Positions 56,127 to 64,000 of a stretch of DNA of 64,000 nt are shown in pieces; the first letter of the stretch is position 1, and every line of letters begins with the position of its first letter. Made by a program: the position numbers and the translations under genes. The stretch comes from Ipomoea triloba. Lineage: Eukaryota; Streptophyta; Magnoliopsida; Solanales; Convolvulaceae. The notes below the pieces were generated by a model. It made no database searches and had not been told where the DNA came from. It was given only the letters and a program-made list of their open reading frames with translations. The stretch spans positions 19,814,907-19,878,906 of the forward strand of contig NC_044919.1 of NCBI RefSeq assembly GCF_003576645.1, read 5' to 3'.

Positions 56127-56145
56127 CCACAAGCTCTAATACCAA
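56127..56145 (-). other. Degenerate tRNA-Met primer binding site
   Basis: CCACAAGCTCTAATACCAA is the reverse complement of TTGGTATTAGAGCTTGTGG, close to the canonical TTGGTATCAGAGC. It abuts an LTR-like end (56150-56296) on the minus strand, marking a copia- or gypsy-type relic. Confidence 0.55.
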
Positions 56146-56149
56146 TTTG

Positions 56150-56296
56150 AAACGGATCCTTCGGGGATGATCTCAAGAATCAATTCTCCAAAGAAATCTA
56201 ACGGGTGCTCGATATTTTCCTCACAAATTCAGCAGGTACAATAACAATTATGATTTTTGGTGTTGGAGATGGAATTGGTTGATGTTGGGGCTGGTT
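56150..56296 (-). repeat. LTR-end relic next to a PBS, inverted partner of 52530-52677
   Basis: On the minus strand it ends GGATCCGTTTCA two bases before the PBS, so it is the 3' end of an LTR. The partner copy lacks the PBS. Confidence 0.6.
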
Positions 56297-56509
56297 TGGG
56301 GGATTATTTTTTTGTTTTTTACATTGATATTTCCGCCACACCTTGGTCTTAAATGATAAGGAATTGATGGCACTACAAGATTGGCAATATCTTGATAAGC
56401 CTAAAAACACCTCACAAATCACATGAGAGAACACAAAATGCCTGAGCATTTTATGATTTTTATTAACTTCATTGATCTATCTCTCTAAAAATTCTGGTTG
56501 TGTTTAGCT

Positions 56510-56725
56510 GTCATGGAAGTTACTCTTGATGTTGGAACTGTCTATGCGACAGTTTACCCCAATTTTAACGTATCCTTAAATGATCCTCATCTATTGGATA
56601 TGTTTAAAATCCAAGTTCACATTGTTGGAGCCAAGCAAACAGATGATGTTATTGAAGCAACTCTGCATTATCAAATGTCTTATCGACTGCAAGACTATGT
56701 ATTCGATACGAAGATTCCAGGATGA
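56510..56725 (+). pseudogene. Endogenous pararetrovirus movement-protein-like fragment
   Basis: A 72-codon open segment from about ATG 56513 encodes a beta-strand-rich stretch with SLNDPHLLDMFKIQV and ATLHYQMSYRLQDY. I recognise the style of the caulimovirid 30K-type movement protein found in endogenous plant pararetroviruses. It stops at TGA after KIPG, and no capsid or polymerase follows. It is a short inert relic. Confidence 0.45.
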
Positions 56726-56793
56726 AGAGATTCTAGATTTGATTTAGGACTCTTTTTCCCATTGTGTTTAGGACTACAATGCTGCCCCTATAC

Positions 56794-56803
56794 CTATAAA
56801 TAG
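56794..56803 (+). promoter_or_regulatory. TATA box in a pararetrovirus-like or LTR-like leader
   Basis: CTATAAATAG lies about 70 bp after the movement-protein-like fragment, followed by a leader with repeated TCGTGGAT/TTCGTGAAC-type blocks to about 57010. At 57205-57225 a GGTTCATATCAGAAGG stretch weakly resembles a tRNA-Met primer site. The arrangement of TATA box, leader and primer-like site fits a reverse-transcribing element. No gene is seen from 56804 to 57449. Confidence 0.4.
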
Positions 56804-57449
56804 GGCACAACCATATCAGCTTTAAGGAGGTTTTCATTAAACAAAATTCTTAAGTTTTTCTTTACACTTGTGTAAGAAACATTATGGCTAGTTGTGGACT
56901 CAATTAGTGGATAGTTCGTGAACTCGACTAGCAAGTTGATTCGTGGATTGGAATCAATATTCCTTTTTTCAACCATAGATTTTGGTTCGTGGATGGATTC
57001 TTGAATCGAAGGAAACTAGATTTTACTCTAGTTGATTGAAGATTGCATCATTGAGGTACTTAAATGTCAATGGGATTCTTCTAAGTCTTTAAGGATTCAG
57101 AACTAATAGTTTCTTGTGAGGTCTAAGGTATTTTGATCAATCTCTATCCTTGCCTTGGGAGCTATCTTAGGACAATACTCCATCTTATTTGAACATTGGA
57201 CTAGGTTCATATCAGAAGGGCCCTATAAAATATCAGAAGTTGTGTTCCTGGGGACTTATTGACTGGAAACCATGAAAGGCAGGCAGGTGGACAGGACTTG
57301 AAATGCTCACCATCTGAAGATGTTTTACCAATAGATTAGATTTTTTTTCTTTAGATAATATGATGTAGGCACTCAATGGCCATATTAGTTGGTGTATTAT
57401 TTAGACTTTAGAGTAAAAGAATTTGTTAGTTTGAGCAAAATGTGTTCAA

Positions 57450-57975
57450 GAAGTCGGTCGACTTAGGTCTTTTCAAGCCTTAAGAAGAAAATGGAGGTTA
57501 GGAGTTTGCAGTGAGGAGCTGAGCAGTTGCCTTTCCTAGTGAAGTTGGTCGACTTAAGAAGAAGAGAGAGGTTTGGAGTTTGCAATCAGGAACTGGCCCG
57601 TCGCCCTTCCTAGCGAAGTCGGTTGACTTAGGCCTTTTCAGGCCTTAAGAAGAAAAGGGAGGTTTAGAGTTTACAGTCAGGAGCTGGCCAGTCACCTTTC
57701 CAAGCGAAGTCGGTCGACGTAGGCCTTTTTAGGCTTTAGGAAGTAAATGGAGGTTAGGAGTTTGCAGTAACGAGCTGAACAGTCCCCCTTCTTAGTGAAC
57801 TTGGTCAACTTAGGCCTTTTAAGTCCTTAAGAAGAAAAGGGAGGTTTGGAGTTTGCAATCACGAGCAGACCATTCGCCATTTCTAGCATATTCGGTCGAC
57901 TTAGGCCTTTTCACGCCTTAAGAAGGGAAGAGAGGTTTGGAGTTCACAGTCAGTAGCTCATCAGTCTCCCCTCTA
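57450..57975. repeat. 91-bp tandem repeat array
   Basis: Six units begin GAAGT.GGTCGACTTAGG near 57450, 57541, 57615, 57706, 57797 and 57888. The spacing is 91 bp except one 74-bp unit. Each has an inverted AGGCCTTTTCAGGCCTTAAG part and a GGAGGTTTGGAGTTTGCAG part. Together with the next feature it looks like the tandem-repeat plus antisense-ORF end of another Tat element. Confidence 0.85.
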
Positions 57976-58117
57976 GGTGAGGTTGTTCTCATTGGGCAGT
58001 CAGCCCTATCCGCTGAGGGACTTAGCAAAATTTGTAAATTCAAAATTGTGAACAGACGAATGACTAGAAACAAAATAAAGTGTATTCAAAAGGAACTCCA
58101 CTTGGGAGTCGAGTACT

Positions 58118-58440
58118 TTAGATGAAATTAAAAGGTGTAAAGGAAAAAAAAATATTGTCTACCCTAACTGGTTGATGGCCAGCAGTCTCCTCCGTTGGCC
58201 CAATGGAAATGCTACTCAAGGCAACAATAACATCAGCAGCCAGACGGCGTCTTTGTAGAATACCGAATGTCTGTTCCTCCCCTTCCAAGTTTAGGAGGGT
58301 AGATGCGGCATCCCTAGCCAGAGTTTGGCGATTGCTAGCTGAGTCCAAATACTCAGTATCCGGCGGGATCTGCTAGCCGCCTTGTCCTACGCCTTGCTGG
58401 TCCAGGACCGCATCCCCCTTGTTAGGTACGGGGATAGTTG
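58118..58440 (-). pseudogene. Relic similar to the C-terminal part of the Tat antisense ORF
   Basis: Minus-strand reading gives QIPPDTEYLDSASNRQTLA followed by a helical stretch (LQRRRLAADVIVALSSISIG). It aligns with GQIPMDSSYLNSAANLTALA at 19290-19350. A stop precedes QIPP. The neighbouring tandem array supports a Tat origin. Similarity is short and judged by eye. Confidence 0.4.
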
Positions 58441-58449
58441 GGGGTTGTT

Positions 58450-58705
58450 AGTATGGGTTTGCAATTCAGTTCGATTTATCCAATCGAACCAAACTGAACC
58501 GAACTAGTAATATACCAAAAAATCGAACGATTCAAGATTCTTATAAATCGGTTTAACCGAACCGAACCCAACCGAATGATTTGGTAAAAACCGAACCGAA
58601 TACTATTTAATTTTAATAATAATAATAATAATAATAATCATAATAATAATAATAACAACAACAACAACAACAACAACAACAATAATAATAATAATAATAA
58701 TAAAG
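58450..58705. repeat. CCGAAC-rich element with (AAT)n/(AAC)n microsatellite
   Basis: 58450-58610 is made of ACCGAACCGAA and reverse-complement CGGTT motifs, typical of small foldback elements in plants, though no clear termini are found. 58614-58705 is an AAT then AAC then AAT repeat. 58706-58920 is AT-rich with nothing recognisable. Confidence 0.7.
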
Positions 58706-58938
58706 AAGTAAATCTAAGTCCCTTGATGCTTGCACCGTCGTTCAGTTTCTATTCTCTTTGGTATCTCTCTTAAATATTTTATTTGATTTCTTTATAACAT
58801 GTTCTCTACTTTGCACTTTTGTTGTTTGCCGCAATTGTTCTTTACCTCACAACTAGTACTTAGTAGTATGTTTGAACTTTAAATTGCTATTTTGTTATAT
58901 AGTGTTTATATTTTAGATATGAATCCCTAGAACTTTTG

Positions 58939-58950
58939 CTTGTCCTCAAG
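58939..58950 (-). other. AGGA-loop hairpin at the far end of the pol-less element
   Basis: CTTG, AGGA, CAAG on the minus strand, followed by CAAAAGTTCTAGGG, where a PPT would be expected. It matches the pattern seen twice in the complete Athila. Confidence 0.45.
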
Positions 58951-60319
58951 TAATTACCAAGGACAATCCACAATCCAAGCAATGAACTGATCACACTTTC
59001 TCCCTACATAACCAAACAAACCACCAACCAACTCATGACAACCTAACCTGCTTCAAGAATCATCTCAGAATCACGAATGAGTTCCCCTCTCAGGTCAATA
59101 ACCGAGCACCAGAATTAAGGTAGATTAAGACCCTGTATGCACATGTACTCAGTTGAGATTATGCAGAACTGGCTTAAGATGAGATCCCATAGACTTGCCC
59201 TTCATACTCCCATAGATCAACTCTAAAACTGCATGCTAAGATCAAATAGGTCTTTATTCGGCTTGTAATGGGGCTAAGGGTGAGTGGCTAAACAAAGAAG
59301 GGGTATGGAAAAATAAACAAAGGAGAGAATATCACACCTATTCACAATTAAATCTAGAAGAGATACTGTAAGTATAGACAGTGGAGCAAAATACACTTGA
59401 GAACATAAGAGCACTCTAAAACAATGGGGTTGGACACAACTTTTCTAGCAACATGACTTGCACTTTTATTCATCTTTTTTTTTTCTTTTCTTTCACAAAC
59501 TTTCATCACTTCCAAACTTTTTCTCAAACAACAATTTTTTTCTTTTCTTTTCTTTTCTTTCAATCTTTTTTTTTCTTTTCTTTTCTACCATCAAACAACT
59601 TTCTTTTCTTCAAAACAAAACAACCAGCTGATTCCTTTCACCAAACCCCCACACTAGGACAAAAATAACAAAAGTAGTTCAAAAATAAGCTCCAAAAAAA
59701 ATCTCTTCTAAATTAAAGAACAAATGCTACATTCTCTCTAAGGGTGGATGGAAACATGTGGCTAAAGGCTAAAGGTTAAATAATAGGGTTAAACAAGAAA
59801 AAACAATAACAAAAATTGGGGTAAAGTGCTTAGCACTTATTAAACAAAAACAAGGCTCAAATGGGACAACTAGGAAAAATAATTATAATAAAGGGTAGGT
59901 TTAAAGGCTTGGGCTAACAACAATGGCCTAAATCACTTCAAAGCGTGCAAATTCTAGACTTCACTATGAGACCACTGAGACAAGCTATGGCAAAACAAAT
60001 ATCATTGGAATTCCACATAAGCCTTCACTAGCAATGCATAACACACAGGATCAAGAATTAAGTTAGAGGTTAACCCAGCTATTAACAAGAGACTGAATTA
60101 AACAAAAGCTCAACCTTGAATAATCCATGACAAGCTAGGCTGTACAAGTATCACCAAATCAAGCCACCAACCAACAAGAGGAAAGTGGTCACAATTTCAA
60201 AACAAGGAAAATAGACTACGCACAGTTATGCACAATGAGTCCTTCAAGCAAAGTACAACAAAAGTTTTATTTTCAAAACCAAAATAGCCCCCCCCCCCTC
60301 CCACACACTAAAACCTGGA

Positions 60320-60333
60320 CATCGCCCTCGATG
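60320..60333 (-). other. AGGG-loop hairpin followed by purine-rich GTGTGTGGG
   Basis: Minus strand CATCG, AGGG, CGATG, then TCCAGGTTTTAGTGTGTGGG leading into a G run (60300-60289). Confidence 0.55.
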
Positions 60334-60546
60334 GACAAACAATTAAGCACAATAGAGGGCATTCAAAGAATAAAATCAATAATGAAGTACAAATTCAAAA
60401 CTAATAGAGAGAGAAATTAAAAGAGTTAAGAAACTGAACCTTCAAGTCTAGATGCAATGAAGAAAAATGGAAGAAAAAACTTTAGAACCTGAGGAAGGCA
60501 ACAATGGTGCACACAAGGAAGTTGGAAAAAATGGAAGAAAAAAAAA

Positions 60547-60547
<1 letters not shown>

Positions 60548-60600
<53 letters not shown>

Positions 60601-60602
60601 TT
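60548..60602. repeat. (ATT)n microsatellite
   Basis: Eighteen or so ATT units. Poly-Leu and poly-Asn frames on the two strands here are artefacts of it. Confidence 0.95.
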
Positions 60603-60605
60603 TTG

Positions 60606-60745
60606 TGATATGGGTCATGGCCGTGAGGGTGGCCATGAGGGTGGCCGTGACCCCGAGGCCTGCAAAGTGCATTTTTCACTTTAATCAGCTGAAATAGTCA
60701 CGGGCGGGGTCATGGCCGTGAGGGTGGCCGTGAGGGCGGCGCTCT
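60606..60745. repeat. GC-rich GGCCGTGAGGGT repeat patch
   Basis: ATGGCCGTGAGGGTGGCC-type units occur four or five times in two clusters separated by about 45 bp. It is a GC island inside an AT-rich element, analogous to 41868-41960 and 53495-53665. Confidence 0.7.
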
Positions 60746-61077
60746 GTTCTGCAATTCGCCCGTTTTCCGCGCCAAGTACTCATTTTCACCTGTAGATCAA
60801 TTCAAAACAATTCCAAAGCACTCCTACACCTAAACACATCATAAACACAAAATTTCCAACCATTCCCCACACTCTTCAAAGCAAAATAAATCAATTCTCA
60901 CTCAAGTATTCCCTAGTTAAACCTCTTGAAAACCAAAAAAAGACTAAAATCTAAAATCTAACTAAAGCAAATAAAGTAAATGCAATAAAATAGAATGCAA
61001 GAAAGTAAAGGATAACATGGGGTGCCTCCCACGAAGCGCTAAGTTTAATGTCGCTAGCTCGACTCAACCTCTCAAGA

Positions 61078-61326
61078 TCAACCATCATTGGATTGAAGAA
61101 AGAACATCCCATCCTTCCTAGCAACTTTCTCTTCAAGATAGTGTCTCAAATGGTGGCCATCAACAAATTCCTTTATGCACAAGTCCACCACCTTAAAACT
61201 CAAGCATTGTTCCTCCATGAACTCAAAATTCAAGCATACGACTCTTTCATCAAGCCCATTCTTATTTTCCCCTTGATTTTCCTTTTCTTGAGCAAGTAAA
61301 GAGAACCTTAGGTCTTCTTTATGCAC
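61078..61326 (-). CDS. Short ORF downstream of the Gag-like gene
   Basis: An 82-codon open frame (MHKEDLRFSLLAQEKENQ, CLNFEFMEEQ, LRHYLEEKVARKDGMF) stops just before the conserved 3' mark. It follows the Gag-like gene by a few bases in the same direction and may be its frameshifted tail. No family recognised. Confidence 0.35.
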   Translation of the reverse strand: MHKEDLRFSLLAQEKENQGENKNGLDERVVCLNFEFMEEQCLSFKVVDLCIKEFVDGHHLRHYLEEKVARKDGMFFLQSNDG

Positions 61327-61335
61327 TAAAATGAA

Positions 61336-62348
61336 TTACTTGGACATGAAAATTAGCCAATGGGGGCCTCCACATTCAAAAATATTGATACCTCCCGGTT
61401 TCCAAGTTAGTCTAAAGTTCTCACCCAAGGGAGTATCATCAAATGAAAGACATACCTCGTTTGTGCCACCAATTTCATCAACTATATCATTCTTGAGCAC
61501 TTCTTCACTTGGACCATCTTTAAGGTGATCTTTATCACCATTCCCTTGCAACTTCACACTTTCTTCCCAATTCAAAGTTTCCATTTCAATTCCCTCATTC
61601 ACTTTCTCATCATCATCATCTTCATCCTCATTCTCCTCTTCATCATCCCCTTCACTTGGCGTGAACAACTCATGTATAACATCTTCATAAGGATTTGAAC
61701 TTTGAATGGGTTCTTGAGTTGTCAAGCCTTTTCCTTGAGTCTTAAGATCTTCCAATTGAGCTTGTAACATGTTCATCTGGATGATTAAGTTATTCATCAT
61801 GGACCTCGTCTCCTCATCAATAGGTTGGCTTGCTTGTGGAGGTTCTTGATAGAATGGCTCTTGAGGTTCCCATTGATTATTGGCATATTCTTCCTCACTT
61901 GGTCTCATGGGATATCCAGCATCCTCAATGTCATCATCGGGTACAATAGTGACTCCCCAACACCTAGCCAATGCTAAGGTTTCCTCACCTAATTCATACC
62001 TCCCAATACTTTGTGAATGAGTGTGATGATCATATGGAGGTTGAGTGTTTTGGGGGTATGGTGTGTAATGAATGTGTGAGGGGTAGGGATTTGAAGAGTA
62101 ATCTTGTGGTGGGTAAGGATATTGTGATGGATTGAAATCTTGTGAAGGTTGTGGGTAAGGATTTTGGTAGTTTGGAGTGTATTGAGAGTATGAGTTTTAA
62201 GGGTTGAATTGTGGTGGATGAATATTTTGGGATTGAGCATCATAGTAATGGTTAGGAGGTGGGGCTTGAGTTGTGCAAGGATTTCCATAACCATCATATT
62301 GGTTGCCCTCATAAGATTGACAATCATAGTATCCTTCTTGATCCATCA
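61336..62348 (-). pseudogene. gag: Athila-like Gag of the pol-less element
   Basis: The start is ATG 62346-62348 (MDQEGYYDCQSYEGNQ). It encodes a Pro/Tyr/Gln/Asn-rich region much like 43143-43400 of the complete Athila. One TAA near 62200 follows QFNP. The frame then runs through LARCWGVTIVPDDDI, a helical patch (MNNLIIQMNMLQAQLEDLK) and an acidic stretch (EGDDEEENEDEDDDDE) to TAG near 61336. No capsid domain is visible, as in the complete element. Confidence 0.6.
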
Positions 62349-62520
62349 TGGAACATCCCTTTCAATCAAATCAAAAGAAATAGACTTGTAGGCACATTAG
62401 CACTTTTTTTTTTGAATGGTGATTAAATAAAAAAAAACAAAAAAAAACTTGATCTCCTAAGAATTCACTAATTTTAATGTTAGAAATAAAACAATCACAC
62501 AATACAACCAAATAAACCAA

Positions 62521-62541
62521 TCCTCGGCAACAACGCAAAAA
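62521..62541 (-). other. Degenerate tRNA-Asp-type primer binding site
   Basis: Reverse complement TTTGCGTTGTTGCCGAGGA compares with TGGCGCCGTTGCCGGGGA of the complete Athila. It immediately follows the LTR end CTCATCACA. Confidence 0.65.
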
Positions 62542-63730
62542 TGTGATGAGTATAATTGTGAGTGTAAAAGAGGGTGTAAATGTCGTTCTGCTGAGGATTG
62601 GGACTATGGCACGTATTTGTATGATATGTGGAATTCTAGGCACTAAAGTATTGGAATTCACTAGAATCCAAGCAAACTAAGATTAAGGAATGGAAATAAA
62701 ATAATGGAAAATAAATAAGGGATAAACTATATGAAAAAAAAATGGGTCAGATTAGGGGTATTGCAATCTTGATGCTCTAACAAACTTAGAATTAGGGAAA
62801 AACAATTAACCAAGGGATTTATTGGCAATGCACTCAAGAATTCAAGTTAGCTACTTTCGTAATCAATAACAAGAATTAGGCTAAGATTGCCCCACTTTCG
62901 TGATGCATCAATCATAACCTTAAACACAAAAGCATTATAACCCCCAAATTACCCATATTCTCATAGTAGGAAAAATTGGGTTGAAATTGGTTAGGCTAAG
63001 TCTTTCACCCAACTTTCGTTGTGATGAAATCATCTCCAAAACAAATCAATAAAAGCTACGCATCAATTATCAATAAGAGAAATTTATAATCCAATTCAAA
63101 CATAAAAACACTAGGTTAATTAATTATCCCCTTTATGCAATAATAATAAACCCAGCATCAAGAATAGCAATAGAACCCTAATCCAAACCCAAAAGCTAAC
63201 TACTCATGCATCATAAAAGCAAACAAAGCAAAGCAATAACAAATCATCATAAATACTGCAAGAAATCTGAAAAGAAAGTAAATAAAGGAATAAGAGAACT
63301 TTACTATAATGAAGAACAATTCCAACTTCAATCCGTGATTCCAAGCTTGAAATTAAATAATCTAATATAAAACTAAGCTAAACTATGCAAGGGAAATCTA
63401 AAGAGAAGAGAGAAAAATAGACTAAAACTAACTAGGGTTGGGAACTCCTTAAATTGTAGAGAATATGTAGAATATATAGGAGATAGATGGGCCTTGGGCC
63501 CATGAGGCAACTTCTAATTCTTTTCCAATTCTTATTTTTGTTTCCTTTCCTTCCTTAGGTAATTTCCTTTTCTTCCAAAACTTATCCAAAATGTTCCAAA
63601 ATTTTTCCTTTGTTGCTCCTTATGGATAATTCAACCCTGGGACAATATAACACACAAACAATTCTAAATTTCACTAGGATAAAGAAAATAAGCATCAAAA
63701 CAACTAAAATAAGGGGTGAATTATTGTACA
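62542..63730 (-). repeat. Probable 5' LTR of the pol-less Athila-like element (1.19 kb)
   Basis: Starts TGTACAATAATTC at 63730 on the minus strand, directly against an unrelated open frame, and ends CTCATCACA beside the PBS. Non-coding, AT-rich. Confidence 0.55.
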
Positions 63731-63978
63731 AAATAGTAGATATCACCAACTGCCCTGTCGAGTGACCAACCATCTTTCTTCCTCGCTATCGTGCTGTAGT
63801 TCTCGTGTGTGAAGGCTAGTTGCTTTAACGGCCTATGCTCGCCGTTGGGGGTTAAGACTAACCTTCCTCCACGGGTTCCTATTTGGTATATTATGTTGCC
63901 CTTGTTGCTCGATGATAGGGGGTTGGCTTCGAGGGCCCAGATAGTCAGGGACCAAATTTGCCGAGCATTGCCTATCAC
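63731..63978 (-). CDS. Open frame of unknown origin, cut by the LTR
   Basis: Minus-strand frame (MIGNARQIWSLTIWALEANP, GNIIYQIGTRGGRLVLTPNG, WSLDRAVGDIYYF), open and of coding-like composition. It stops three codons into the neighbouring LTR. It is GC-richer than the elements around. No family recognised; it could belong to another mobile element or a host gene fragment. Confidence 0.3.
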
Positions 63979-64000
63979 ACGAAGTAGATACCCGTGTTCT

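Larger units (their letters stand above)
58920..63730 (-). mobile_element. Pol-less Athila-like element
   Basis: On the minus strand: LTR 63730-62542, degenerate tRNA-Asp-like PBS, Gag-like ORF, a short second ORF, the 3' mark GGGAGGCACCCC (61030-61015), a GC-rich patch, and hairpin modules at 60320-60333 and 58939-58950. No protease, RT or integrase is present, so it would depend on a partner. The 3' LTR is not recognisable before 58920. The T-rich/CT-rich tract at 59465-59595 and the rest of 59000-60280 hold no gene. Confidence 0.65.

Noticed and set aside
59453..59668. Phe/Ser-rich plus-strand ORF
   Set aside because: It is the translation of a CT-rich tract (TTTTCTTTTC) and lacks any non-repetitive part.
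60448..60697. ORFs with poly-Asn and poly-Leu tracts on both strands
   Set aside because: They arise from the (ATT)n microsatellite at 60548-60602.

Overview
The window is plant nuclear DNA, most likely angiosperm pericentromeric or other repeat-rich heterochromatin. It is almost entirely nested LTR retrotransposons with PBSs for plant tRNA-Met and tRNA-Asp, plus small MITE-like insertions, microsatellites and probable endogenous pararetrovirus scraps. I see no convincing host gene, rRNA, tRNA or CRISPR. The species cannot be fixed from the sequence.

Layout. (1) 1-14958: a plus-strand Sirevirus-type Ty1/copia element. Its left end is scrambled by an inverted LTR and an inverted gag piece. 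Then come gag, a broken pol (2889-6077), a long downstream env-position ORF (7571-12939), PPT and 3' LTR (13233-14958). (2) 14959-16473: 5' internal region, PBS and part of an LTR of a minus-strand Tekay/Del-like Ty3/gypsy element, into which both neighbours inserted. (3) 16474-32095: a minus-strand Tat-lineage Ty3/gypsy element. It has a probable 3' LTR, an antisense ORF with its own TATA box, 95-bp tandem repeats, and gag-pol with two RNase H domains. Its RT is interrupted by a second Sirevirus (22549-29373, TSD AAGAT) that has lost gag and pol but keeps the env-position ORF. (4) 32100-35000: a possible pararetrovirus fragment, AT-rich DNA, a (TA)n tract, a MITE with 11-bp TSD and a threefold LTR-like repeat. 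(5) 35066-52529: a decayed minus-strand Tekay-like element. Its 2.5-kb LTR was invaded by a 2.9-kb solo LTR (TSD CACAT), a hAT-type MITE (TSD GTCCAACC) and a complete Athila-type element (41595-50757). (6) 52530-58705: fragments of another Athila-like element, an inverted pair of LTR ends, a pararetrovirus movement-protein-like fragment with a TATA box, and a scrap resembling the 3' part of a Tat element. (7) 58920-63730: a minus-strand, pol-less Athila-like element. The window ends in an unrecognised open frame.

Insertion order inferred from nesting: the Tekay-like copies are oldest. They were hit by Tat, Athila, the solo-LTR element and the first Sirevirus. The second Sirevirus then entered Tat. 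The paired LTR stretches of the second Sirevirus (about 7 differences in 576 bp by eye) and of the Athila element (about 30 in 1323 bp) suggest fairly recent insertions.

Two kinds of assembly scar run through the window and affect annotation. Single Ns at 1643 and 10499 are each flanked by exact duplicated sequence (182 bp and 1670 bp). Five unrelated coding loci carry sliding tandem stutters that all have a period of exactly 42 nt. The most interesting biological signals are a short TTCGAGAGGT-type motif scattered through the Sirevirus LTR, pol and env-position ORF in different codon phases; hairpin plus GTGTGG modules in three Athila-like stretches, one at the PPT; and the separately promoted antisense ORF of the Tat element.
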